From Candidatus Fermentibacteraceae bacterium (GTDB taxonomy: Bacteria > Fermentibacterota > Fermentibacteria > Fermentibacterales > JCC-6): a DNA stretch of 14,507 nucleotides. The stretch is from the NCBI GenBank assembly GCA_021162285.1, contig JAGGYZ010000237.1, positions 1-14,507 of the forward strand, given 5' to 3'. Made by a program: the position numbers and the translations under genes. Below the pieces are notes generated by a model. That model was not told the origin of the DNA. It saw only the letters and a program-made list of their open reading frames with translations, and ran no database searches. Within the stretch, counting starts at the first letter, position 1, and each line of letters starts with the position of its first letter. Below, one piece after another: positions 6,555 to 13,475 of this stretch.

Positions 6555-7556
6555 TTATGGGGTTTCAAGGTATCGAAGCGAATCTCTTCGGGCTGCAGCA
6601 TCCATTGATGCCGCCGAGCTCAGACCAGGGGAAATCTGGCACGCCCTGTTGTACCACATCAATGCATCTGTATTGTTCCCGGAACCCTCTGCCATGATTC
6701 CCAGCTGCAATGCCGCCTGAACACGGACACCTGTAAAACTGGAATTCCATACTTCCAGAAGCCTTTCCCGTGCTATTCCTGAATCCCCCTGAAAAGCGTC
6801 CTGCTCTGCAAGCTCCAGAAGGATATCCATTCTTCTCTGCCTGTTTGACGAGTTCAGCAGCCCCATTCTGTCCAGTTCTGTAAGAACATCAAGCTCATCC
6901 TCCTCGCGTCCGGTGGTGTGCTGAAGAAGCCTGGCTCTTGCGAACAGCATGTCTCCTCTAAGGTCTGTTCTCACAAGTGGTATTCTGTCCAGCTCTACAA
7001 TGTGAAGTTCTGCAGCATACCTCAGAATACTGTCCTCAGCTGCGGTACCTGTTAAAGAATCTGGAATGTGTGCAACCGACACCAGGTGAACAGAGGCATA
7101 CTTCCCCCTGAGAAGCCACTCCTCCTCAAAAACCTGATTCAGATCCGGTGAAATTTCAATCGCCATTCCAAAAGCATCGTATGCCTGCAGGGAATCGTTA
7201 TCTCTAACCATTTCCCAACCAAGCCTTCTCCACAAGTGACCGATAGCTGACAGTTCACAGTCTCCCGGGTTCTTTGAGAGAGTATCAAGAGCTGTTCTGG
7301 CACGCTGTCTGTAGTTCCTGTTTCTCTCTGCCTGGCTTGCCAGAACCGCCGTTTCCGCAAGCCTGTACTGCAATTGCCACTGGTAGTGTTCCGCCGTAGC
7401 AGCAAGATCTTCGTAAAGAGACATAGCCTGTGCATACCTGCCTGCACTGAAAAGCACATCGGCCTGTTCACGAAGACCTTCATCACCACTCCCGGTTCCG
7501 CATCCAGAATACAGGATGGCAACTACAGCAAAAGTACTGTAAAGAAAACTGCGCAC
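6555..7556 (-). CDS. TPR-repeat lipoprotein, unknown role
   Basis: I do not recognise a named family. The 333-residue product starts with a hydrophobic signal ending in LYSGC (Cys19), a loose lipobox, followed by a glycine-rich linker and a largely helical body. Segments such as LREQADVLFSAGRYAQAMSLYEDLAA (residues about 29-54), DSLQAYDAFGMAIEISPD and NNTDALMWYNRACQISPGL show the small/large residue pattern of tetratricopeptide repeats, probably four or more divergent units. Such proteins are usually periplasmic scaffolds. The start is GTG at 7556 with AGGA eight bases upstream, three bases after the stop of the preceding gene. Its position next to bamD suggests a helper in outer-membrane assembly, but this is inference from neighbourhood and fold only. 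Confidence 0.75.
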   Translation of the reverse strand: MRSFLYSTFAVVAILYSGCGTGSGDEGLREQADVLFSAGRYAQAMSLYEDLAATAEHYQWQLQYRLAETAVLASQAERNRNYRQRARTALDTLSKNPGDCELSAIGHLWRRLGWEMVRDNDSLQAYDAFGMAIEISPDLNQVFEEEWLLRGKYASVHLVSVAHIPDSLTGTAAEDSILRYAAELHIVELDRIPLVRTDLRGDMLFARARLLQHTTGREEDELDVLTELDRMGLLNSSNRQRRMDILLELAEQDAFQGDSGIARERLLEVWNSSFTGVRVQAALQLGIMAEGSGNNTDALMWYNRACQISPGLSSAASMDAAARRDSLRYLETP

Positions 7557-7559
7557 AGA

Positions 7560-8138
7560 TCAGTTCCTGCTTGAATAGAACAGATAGACAAGGGCAGTAA
7601 CCACACCTGTAACTACCAGGGGTTCAAGGATGTTACCGCTCTCCTCGTCAGACAGTTCACCGTTAACCCATTTTTCGGTGGAACTCTCCAGAACAACAAC
7701 TTCTGAAGGCGAGACTGTACTCTCTACAACAGCGCCTTCCCTTGTGGTGAGAATCACATTGCCGTCGGGATCTACAAGAGCAGCAGAAATTTCACAGCTG
7801 GCAATCCTTGGAACCTGCCTGCCTCCAAGTACCCAGCTTCTTCTGGTCTGCGCATATCTCACACCGAGTTCCATGGGTCTGATATTAAGAACCCACATGT
7901 TTTCTTCCCTTGAATTACTCACTGTAACACCGGTAGCGCTCAGAGCCGATGTAGCAATCTGCTCCAGAAGCCAGCCCCCTTCATGCTCTCCCTGTATACT
8001 GAGTGTAACAGACTCAATACCCTGCGCCGAAACTTGTTCTGCCACAGGCCCCATTGCGTCTATTACGGCTGTTTCAACCATGTCCATATTGGTCATTGAA
8101 CCGGCGAGCACCAGGCCAAGCATGAAAACTGTAATCAT
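7560..8138 (-). CDS. Unknown envelope protein with signal peptide and C-terminal membrane helix
   Basis: No family is recognised for this 192-residue protein. Residues 1-15 form a hydrophobic export signal or anchor (VFMLGLVLAGSM). The middle is a mixed alpha/beta domain: a helix around residues 55-67, then beta-like stretches including NMWVLNIRP and GRQVPRIASCEISAALVDPDGNVILTT. The end is a clear membrane segment at about 170-188 (PLVVTGVVTALVYLFYSS) closing with a basic tail, so the domain probably faces the periplasm with the tail inside. The ATG at 8138 has AGGA six bases upstream. It is three bases from the following TPR lipoprotein gene and near bamD, which suggests an envelope role. 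A long plus-strand frame covers the same bases but is Ser/Thr/Cys-rich with no ribosome site and is a shadow. Confidence 0.75.
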   Translation of the reverse strand: MITVFMLGLVLAGSMTNMDMVETAVIDAMGPVAEQVSAQGIESVTLSIQGEHEGGWLLEQIATSALSATGVTVSNSREENMWVLNIRPMELGVRYAQTRRSWVLGGRQVPRIASCEISAALVDPDGNVILTTREGAVVESTVSPSEVVVLESSTEKWVNGELSDEESGNILEPLVVTGVVTALVYLFYSSRN

Positions 8139-8179
8139 CTCTGTTCCTACCTCTTTTTTGTGTTGTTATCTCAACCCTG

Positions 8180-8188
8180 ATTATATCA
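8180..8188 (-). promoter_or_regulatory. Possible internal extended -10 promoter
   Basis: In the 50-base gap between rimO and the next gene the minus strand reads TGATATAAT, a perfect TATAAT with the TGn extension. It overlaps the rimO stop. No convincing -35 is placed 17 bases upstream (TGGCAG), as is common for extended -10 promoters. Transcription would start near 8173 and leave a 5' leader of about 35 bases before the ATG at 8138. It is a sequence match only. Confidence 0.4.
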
Positions 8189-9445
8189 TCACCGAACAGG
8201 TTCTGCCACAATAACAGCCCCTGAAGACTCTACAACTCTGGCTTTAACCACAGATCCGCTTTCCACAGATTTCGTAAATGAAACAACTGCATCAACCTCG
8301 GGAGCATCCCAGACTGTATGGCCTGAATGTGTATCATCAGCAAGGATGGAAAGCTCTCTGCCATCCAGTCTGTTGTCCCAGTCGGCATACAGCGCGTCAC
8401 CAACAGCAGAAAGGGCGGCAAGCCTTTCAGAGGCCACAGAATCGTTTACTGCATCCCCCATGGCTATAGCCCGTGAATACTCCCGGGTTCCCTCCTCGGG
8501 GTACCAGCTGAAGGCGGCAATATGCCTGCCTGATGGATACCTTCCCAGAAAGTCCCTCAGGAGCTTGAAATCGGAATCTGTTTCACCAGGATATCCTGTT
8601 ATAACTGTATACCTTACAGCCACTTCTACTGCAGACCTTTCTATCTTCTCCATGATGGTTTCAAGAGTTTTCACGCCATGCCGGCGACCCATGCGATCAA
8701 GAATAGAACTGCTGGCATGCTGAATTGGTAAATCTACGTACGGCAATATATTACTGTACTTACTGAACGCATCAAGCATCCTGTAGGGAAAATGAAGAGG
8801 ATGCAGGTAGTACAGCCGCCACCATGTTTCAGGATGTCTTGCAGCCAGTGTTTCAACAAGGGAGGTAATATCTGTTCCGTCCTCCTGCCAGCTGCCACTG
8901 TCCTGAGCCACTACGCCTATTTCTCCTGCACCCTGTTGAACCAGCAGATCAGAATCCCTGAGGATTGCATCCATTCTATCCGGAACAAACTTTCCCCGTA
9001 TTGCCGGTATGGTGCAGAAAGCACACCCGTTACTGCAGCCGGTTGCAATTTTCAGGTATCTGTAGCTTCCAGATCCAACAACCTGTGCGGTAACATCTGA
9101 TGCAACCCCCAGCCAGGAAGACAGCTTCCGCCAGTCTCCGGGACCAATGACAAGATCTATATCCTCCATACCGCCGCTGCCGTCATCGCGGTATCTTCCT
9201 GGAAGACAACCGGCCAGTACAATCTTTCTGCCTGGCCTGGCTTTCTTCCAGTAAATAATGTCTGAAAGGTACTCCAGAGACTCCTCGGTTGCCGGAGCAA
9301 TAAATGCACAGGTGTTAAGCAGAACAAGATCTGATTTTTCAGGCTCTTCACTGTATTTCCAGCCTGCACTCTCCATAACCCAGGCAAAACGTTCGGAATC
9401 CACCTTGTTTTTAGGGCAGCCAAGAGAAACTATGTGGTACTTCAA
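8189..9445 (-). CDS. rimO: Ribosomal protein S12 methylthiotransferase RimO
   Basis: RimO adds a methylthio group to the conserved aspartate of ribosomal protein S12 using radical SAM chemistry and two [4Fe-4S] clusters. The 418-residue protein has all three parts. The N-terminal MTTase domain has Cys10 (VSLGCPKNKVDSE, the RimO rather than MiaB form), Cys46 (LNTCAF) and Cys80 (AGCLPGRY). The radical SAM domain has Cys137, Cys141 and Cys144 in CSNGCAFCTIPAIRGK. A C-terminal TRAM-like segment spans about residues 345-418. Further marks are VDLPIQHASSSIL and the ITGYPGETDSDF motif. The start is TTG at 9445, with GGAG five bases upstream; the ATG nearby is followed by a stop in its frame. It follows the LolA-like gene by 15 bases. 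Confidence 0.95.
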   Translation of the reverse strand: MKYHIVSLGCPKNKVDSERFAWVMESAGWKYSEEPEKSDLVLLNTCAFIAPATEESLEYLSDIIYWKKARPGRKIVLAGCLPGRYRDDGSGGMEDIDLVIGPGDWRKLSSWLGVASDVTAQVVGSGSYRYLKIATGCSNGCAFCTIPAIRGKFVPDRMDAILRDSDLLVQQGAGEIGVVAQDSGSWQEDGTDITSLVETLAARHPETWWRLYYLHPLHFPYRMLDAFSKYSNILPYVDLPIQHASSSILDRMGRRHGVKTLETIMEKIERSAVEVAVRYTVITGYPGETDSDFKLLRDFLGRYPSGRHIAAFSWYPEEGTREYSRAIAMGDAVNDSVASERLAALSAVGDALYADWDNRLDGRELSILADDTHSGHTVWDAPEVDAVVSFTKSVESGSVVKARVVESSGAVIVAEPVR

Positions 9446-9450
9446 AAAAT

Positions 9451-9454
9451 CTCC
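9451..9454 (-). promoter_or_regulatory. Ribosome binding site fixing the TTG start of rimO
   Basis: The minus strand reads GGAG, five bases before the TTG at 9445. The nearby ATG (9456-9454) overlaps this site and opens a frame that closes after four codons, so TTG is the only start consistent with the conserved RimO N-terminus. Confidence 0.6.
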
Positions 9455-9460
9455 ATGCCG

Positions 9461-10036
9461 TTAAAGAGTTCCCGCATCTACAACACTGTATCCGGGAAGC
9501 AAAGGTATGGAAAACACATCCGGACAGGAGTCGCTTATTTCAATATCTGCAATTTTCCAGCTGGTAGAGTTTCCGTTGGCATCGGTTGTAGAAAAGAAAT
9601 ACGGAAGAGAATCGGAAACAGTATACCCGGCAGTTATCTGTGTTACTCCGCCTTCAAACAGACCTGCAGCCGTCACCGTAACGCTGTCTCCACTGTAAAC
9701 GGCAGTGCATTCCTCCTCTGAAACCGAAGAGAGGATGTGAAGAAAACCCACTGGAGAGCCGGAGTAAACAAGTATTTCCTCAAACTCAGGGTCTACAGTG
9801 AACACTTCTGTACCGTTACAACCCATTGCTCGATCCTGAGAATCATCATACTGAAGCAGAAACAGGTTGGGGTGTGCCAGATACATGGACCCTGAACTCA
9901 CTTCGGAATCAAGTGTAAGTGCCCAGTAATCTGTCTGCTCAAATGAACCTGCAAGGAAAACAGCACGCTCCAGCCGCGATGACAGCGGCTGCAATACAGA
10001 CGCAGCAGACACAAGAGCGAACAGCAGAGAATTCAT
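9461..10036 (-). CDS. LolA-like outer-membrane lipoprotein carrier protein
   Basis: LolA shuttles lipoproteins from the inner to the outer membrane across the periplasm. This 191-residue protein has an export signal (about residues 1-18) and then a pattern reminiscent of LolA: a helix (LSSRLERAVFLAGSFEQ), a strand pair around WALTLDSEVSSGSMYL, the HPNLFLLQYD segment corresponding to the P..F...Y of LolA, and a GTEVFTVDPEF turn corresponding to the DG..+...D region. Sequence identity to classical LolA is clearly low, so this is a fold-level call and the substrate could differ. The ATG at 10036 overlaps the stop of the upstream gene as TGATG; a GTG at 10039 is an alternative. Presence with bamD and several lipoproteins in the same array supports a periplasmic lipid or lipoprotein handling role. 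Confidence 0.65.
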   Translation of the reverse strand: MNSLLFALVSAASVLQPLSSRLERAVFLAGSFEQTDYWALTLDSEVSSGSMYLAHPNLFLLQYDDSQDRAMGCNGTEVFTVDPEFEEILVYSGSPVGFLHILSSVSEEECTAVYSGDSVTVTAAGLFEGGVTQITAGYTVSDSLPYFFSTTDANGNSTSWKIADIEISDSCPDVFSIPLLPGYSVVDAGTL

Positions 10037-10662
10037 CACAAGCTGCCCTGCCCCGGTATTGACGCGAAAACAGCATCACTTCCTACAATTACCAGCACAT
10101 CATACCCTGCGGCAACTGTGCCTATCAGTTCATCTCCCTGCCTGCATCCGATTGATTCCGGGTGCGAAAGCCATCTTCCAAGGGAGTCTGCAACGGTGGA
10201 AGCATCATCTTCGTACCCGGCGGTGTAAAAAACAACTGTAAGAGGTGGAGCCTGATCATCTGTAATTTCAGTTACCGCTGCTCCAAGTGTACTTACAGCG
10301 GTACCCACAGAAATAATACTGGAATTAACAGCTGATCTTCCCACAACGGCAATACGGGCATCTACAACAAGCTCTACTACGGCACTGCTCTGCTGCTCTT
10401 CGCCTGAAAGATCGCTTTCCAGCCTTCTTACCGCCAGTCTGGCATCAGACGCAAGGGGAGACTCCGGGTATCGATACACCACTCCGTTGAACTCATCCAG
10501 TGCAGCTGTAAGCCTGCCTCTGTAGTAAAGCTGGCTAGCTCTGGTAAACTGCTCCAGAGCGCTGTCTGACGATGCCAGCCCATCTGAATCCAGGTTACCG
10601 CCACCGCCACATGCCGCAACAACGAGAACAGGCAGCATCAATACTTCAGCTCTCCAATTCAT
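10036..10662 (-). CDS. Lipoprotein with TPR segment and LytR_C-like C-terminal domain
   Basis: The 208-residue protein has a lipoprotein signal with lipobox VAAC (Cys18) and a glycine run after it. Residues about 36-84 form one or two TPR-like hairpins (TRASQLYYRGRLTAALDEFN and VYRYPESPLASDARLAVRRLE), as in BamD/YbgF-type proteins. Residues about 101-195 resemble the LytR_C domain: a beta-strand ARIAVVG, a helix ending in TLGAAVTEI, the characteristic LTVVFYTAGYEDDASTVADSLG, and a final YDVLVIVGSDAVF corresponding to the V.VVLGSD end of that domain. LytR_C usually follows an LCP phosphotransferase domain or stands alone with a membrane helix; its function is not firmly known. The ATG overlaps ftsK by 17 bases and has AGGA eight bases upstream. 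A cell-wall-linked role near FtsK is a guess. Confidence 0.7.
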   Translation of the reverse strand: MNWRAEVLMLPVLVVAACGGGGNLDSDGLASSDSALEQFTRASQLYYRGRLTAALDEFNGVVYRYPESPLASDARLAVRRLESDLSGEEQQSSAVVELVVDARIAVVGRSAVNSSIISVGTAVSTLGAAVTEITDDQAPPLTVVFYTAGYEDDASTVADSLGRWLSHPESIGCRQGDELIGTVAAGYDVLVIVGSDAVFASIPGQGSL

Positions 10663-12850
10663 CAGTCACTTCCTCCTGCTCAGGTTTTACCAGAACATTT
10701 CTTGGTTTGCTGCCAAGGTGCGGACCTACAATTCCAAGTTGTTCCAGCATATCGATCAGTTTACCCGCCCTTGCATAACCCACTCTGAACTTCCGCTGAA
10801 TCATTGAAACCGAAGCCCTCTGCTGTGAGATAACAGTCCTCTTTACCTCTTCAAGAATTGGATCATCAAAGTCTAATACACCGGGGTCGTATAAGTTCCC
10901 GTGTTCATCGTCCGGCGGTTCGTACTCGAAAGGCATTTCCGGTTGATCCTTCCAGAAATCCACCAGAAGCTTTGTTTCCGCAGTTGAAATAAATGAACCG
11001 TGAACCCGAACAGGTTCGGGAGAAGCAGCGGGAACAAAAAGCATATCTCCCTTACCAAGGAGTTTCTCTGCTCCATTCATGTCCAGTATAGTTCTGCTGT
11101 CTGTTTTTGATCCTACATTGAAAGAGATTCTGGACGGGAAGTTAGCCTTGATCACACCGGTTAACACATCAACGGAAGGGCGCTGTGTTGCAACTACAAG
11201 GTGTATTCCAACAGCCCTTGCCATCTGCGCCAGCCTGGCAATCGCCGGTTCCACTTCCCTTGCGGATACCATCATCAGGTCTGCAAGCTCGTCGATAACA
11301 ACAACGATGTATGGAAGATGTTCCTCAGTCTGCCCTGGACCGAATCTGAGGTTGTACTCGCTGATAGAACGCACACCTGTTCTGGCGAGAAGAGTGTACC
11401 TCTCCTCCATTTCCTTCACCAGAGCTTCCAGAAGGTACCTGGCCTTTGATGTCTGAACAACCACCGGTGCCCACAGATGCGGAATGCCCTTGTAGGCTGA
11501 GAGTTCCAGCATCTTGGGGTCGATCATTGCCAGCTTGACCTGGTATGGAGTTCTGGTTAAAAGTATGGTGGAGACGATAGCGTGAATGCAGACGCTCTTG
11601 CCGCTTCCAGTTGCCCCTGCAATAAGAAGATGAGGCATATCGGTGAGGTCAACGATAAATGGCTGACCCTCCAGCTGCTTGCCAAGAGCCACCGGTATTT
11701 TCTCGTCTTTGAATCTGGTAATTATCTCACGAAGATAAACAATTTCGGGGTTTTTGTTCGGCACTTCAATACCCACAGCACCCTTGCCTGGAATGGGAGC
11801 CAGTATTCTTATTCTCTTTGCTGCAAGTGCAAGAGCAAGGTCATCAGACAGACTCAGTATTCTGTTTACCTTAACTCCAACACCGGGAGTCAGTTCGTAC
11901 CTGGTAAGAACCGGCCCGGGACAGGAGTCTGCAATGGTACACTCCACACCGAAATCTGAAAGTCTGCTCACCAGAAGCTCGGCCCGCTCGTTGATCTCAG
12001 CCTGAGTCTGTCCCCGCCTCTCCCCATCTGCCGGAAGAGAAAGGAAATCAGCAGCGGGAAGTGAATACGGATCATTGTCGTCACCGGCTGTATCGGCTTT
12101 CGCCGGTTTTGTTGTTTTCACTACAGGTTCCCGGTGTTTGCCGGCTGTAGATTTCCTGTCTGTATGAGATTTCACAGAGGAATCATCTGCCGAAACGATT
12201 TTTGGTGTTTTCTTAACCTGCTGAGACTGTTCTTGTGGAGCTTCTGTATCTGTCTGCAGAACCCACGGATTCACAGCATCCTCAGGTGGGTCAGTGGAAA
12301 CTGCCGCATTCTCTGCTGGTACGGTGTTTGTTTTTTTTGCTTTGCCTGTGGTGCTTTTTCTACCTGCAAGAGAATTGATGTCCCTCGAAATATCCCACCC
12401 TGTAAACACAACAATCGAAATCATGAACAGGGAGAAAAGACCTACCCAGCTGATAACTCCACCGGCAAAACCCTGAACACCCAGAACAACTCTGCCTGCA
12501 AGCTGACCACCTGGAACATACAGGTATGCAGGGTTAATCCGGCAGAGAACAAGTGACAGCATAGCAGCGAAAAAGAAAGTGCTTACAAAAACAGATCCGG
12601 TAATCTTCAGCCACCGTCCGGCAAAGTTCAACCTCATGATAAAAGAGCCGGTGAGGAAGAGAAAAACCGGGACAAATAGAACCAGAAAACCCAGAGAATC
12701 CCTCAGCAGAGAACCTGCAGCAGCCACGAATTCCGGTTTTGGCAGAACAAGAGACACAACAACGGAAACGGCAGAAAAAAGAAAAACAAAGAAAACAATG
12801 GTGCGCAGTTTACCAGGAGGCTGCTTTTTCGGATATCTCTTTCTGGCCAA
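10646..12850 (-). CDS. ftsK: DNA translocase FtsK/SpoIIIE
   Basis: FtsK pumps chromosomal DNA through the closing septum and directs it by sequence polarity. With a TTG start at 12850 the protein has 734 residues. Four membrane helices lie at about 18-37, 56-72, 83-102 and 127-151. A Pro/Lys/Thr-rich linker runs from about 160 to 265. The alpha/beta motor carries Walker A GATGSGKS at 412-419 and Walker B VVVIDE at 516-521, with ATQRPSVDVLTGVIKANFPSRISF downstream. The gamma winged helix that reads KOPS-like polar sequences is at about 665-722 (SVSMIQRKFRVGYARAGKLID, LGSKPRNVLV). An upstream extension to 12919 would lie inside the HU-fusion gene; the TTG with CAGG six bases upstream and only one base after that gene's stop is preferred. 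It overlaps the next gene by 17 bases. Confidence 0.95.
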   Translation of the reverse strand: MARKRYPKKQPPGKLRTIVFFVFLFSAVSVVVSLVLPKPEFVAAAGSLLRDSLGFLVLFVPVFLFLTGSFIMRLNFAGRWLKITGSVFVSTFFFAAMLSLVLCRINPAYLYVPGGQLAGRVVLGVQGFAGGVISWVGLFSLFMISIVVFTGWDISRDINSLAGRKSTTGKAKKTNTVPAENAAVSTDPPEDAVNPWVLQTDTEAPQEQSQQVKKTPKIVSADDSSVKSHTDRKSTAGKHREPVVKTTKPAKADTAGDDNDPYSLPAADFLSLPADGERRGQTQAEINERAELLVSRLSDFGVECTIADSCPGPVLTRYELTPGVGVKVNRILSLSDDLALALAAKRIRILAPIPGKGAVGIEVPNKNPEIVYLREIITRFKDEKIPVALGKQLEGQPFIVDLTDMPHLLIAGATGSGKSVCIHAIVSTILLTRTPYQVKLAMIDPKMLELSAYKGIPHLWAPVVVQTSKARYLLEALVKEMEERYTLLARTGVRSISEYNLRFGPGQTEEHLPYIVVVIDELADLMMVSAREVEPAIARLAQMARAVGIHLVVATQRPSVDVLTGVIKANFPSRISFNVGSKTDSRTILDMNGAEKLLGKGDMLFVPAASPEPVRVHGSFISTAETKLLVDFWKDQPEMPFEYEPPDDEHGNLYDPGVLDFDDPILEEVKRTVISQQRASVSMIQRKFRVGYARAGKLIDMLEQLGIVGPHLGSKPRNVLVKPEQEEVTDELES

Positions 12851-12851
12851 G

Positions 12852-13382
12852 CTAGACCTGCCTTTTTGAAACGCCAGTTGTACCTGACGGGTATGCCGGA
12901 TCCTGACGACGAACGCCATCCACCATAAAACTGTAGCTTATGGCCTGTCCGGAAGACATAACCAGTTCGGCAAACCAGCTTCCATCCGGCAGTTTCTGCA
13001 TGAGAGAACCTGTTTCATCCCAGCTGTTAAAACTACCGGTTATTGACACAGACTTCGCATCCGGGTAACCAATACAGAAGAAGGCGACCCGGGTTCTGGG
13101 AGCAAGACTGTTCTGAACAGCATCCCGCAGCAGAGGGTATGGTCGGAAAACAGGACGAAATCTGGCTGGAATAACCATGATCCCATCGTTCCGGGGGTCT
13201 CTTACCCTCCTGGCACTGCCTTTTTTGGTGCTGAAACTTCCGAAACCGCGAAGAAAAACCGACTCTCCCCGACACAGGGTTTCTCTGATAACATCGAGAA
13301 ATGTTACAATAACACTCTGAACTTCCCTTATGGTTAATCCCGTTCTTCCAGCGGTTTCACGAGCCAGTTCTTCTCTGGTCAT
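12852..13382 (-). CDS. HU/IHF-type DNA-binding protein fused to a CBM48/AMPK-beta-like domain
   Basis: The 176-residue protein joins two recognisable domains. Residues 1 to about 90 are a full HU/IHF domain: the helical dimer part TREELARETAGRTGLTIREV, the LRGFGSFSTKK turn, the DNA-arm segment around RRVRDPRNDGIMVIPARF, and the closing VFRPYPLLRDAV. Residues about 97-170 match the early-set glycogen-binding domain of CBM48/AMPK-beta: RVAFFCIGYPDAKSVSITG, then GSFNSWDE, LPDGSWFAEL and YSFMVDGVRRQDP. The FNSW tryptophan (Trp121) is kept, but the second sugar-stacking tryptophan of AMPK-beta (VDGQW) is Arg158 here, so carbohydrate binding is uncertain. The ATG at 13382 is chosen because GGAGG ends about six bases before it; a GTG two codons earlier is possible. 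It opens the long array and sits one base before ftsK. Confidence 0.85.
   Translation of the reverse strand: MTREELARETAGRTGLTIREVQSVIVTFLDVIRETLCRGESVFLRGFGSFSTKKGSARRVRDPRNDGIMVIPARFRPVFRPYPLLRDAVQNSLAPRTRVAFFCIGYPDAKSVSITGSFNSWDETGSLMQKLPDGSWFAELVMSSGQAISYSFMVDGVRRQDPAYPSGTTGVSKRQV
12857..12864 (-). promoter_or_regulatory. Ribosome binding site supporting the TTG start of ftsK
   Basis: The minus strand reads AAGGCAGG, ending six bases before the TTG at 12850. It lies in the last codons of the HU-fusion gene, which argues for coupling of the two and against the longer in-gene start at 12919. Confidence 0.5.
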
Positions 13383-13387
13383 CTGCA

Positions 13388-13393
13388 CCCTCC
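13388..13393 (-). promoter_or_regulatory. Ribosome binding site of the HU-fusion gene
   Basis: The minus strand reads GGAGGG, five bases before the ATG at 13382. It overlaps the alternative GTG at 13388, which therefore has no room for its own site. Confidence 0.65.
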
Positions 13394-13424
13394 AGGTCTG
13401 TTATCTTGCCATCCTGTGTACCGT

Positions 13425-13453
13425 TGAATAGCAGGCAGTCTCCCCTCCGTCAA
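13425..13453 (-). promoter_or_regulatory. Probable promoter of the HU-fusion/ftsK array
   Basis: On the minus strand TTGACG (13453-13448, five of six to the -35 consensus) is followed after exactly 17 bases by TATTCA (13430-13425) with a TG two bases before it. The -10 match is weak (three of six), but the spacing and the TGn extension are right. Transcription would start near 13418, about 36 bases before the ATG. It is the only good candidate upstream of the array in the 93-base divergent region. Confidence 0.45.
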
Positions 13454-13463
13454 GGACCAGTTG

Positions 13464-13469
13464 TATAAT
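13464..13469 (+). promoter_or_regulatory. Perfect -10 element directly in front of the shikimate kinase start
   Basis: TATAAT lies only six bases before the ATG at 13476, so a transcript starting at the usual distance would begin at or next to the start codon. No recognisable -35 is found 16-18 bases upstream, and no Shine-Dalgarno sequence lies within the usual range of the ATG. This is consistent with leaderless translation. It lies between the ATG and the -35 of the divergent minus-strand promoter, so the two promoters may compete. Confidence 0.5.
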
Positions 13470-13475
13470 TGAACC

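Noticed and set aside
7630..8214. Long plus-strand open frame of 194 codons
   Set aside because: It lies entirely over the minus-strand envelope gene and the end of rimO, is rich in Ser, Thr and Cys in an irregular way, has no ribosome site and no recognisable domain. The opposite frame has a signal peptide, a membrane helix and a good start.
12852..12919. Upstream extension of ftsK inside the HU-fusion gene
   Set aside because: The extra 23 residues are not typical of FtsK, and the TTG at 12850 has a better placed ribosome site right after the HU-fusion stop codon.
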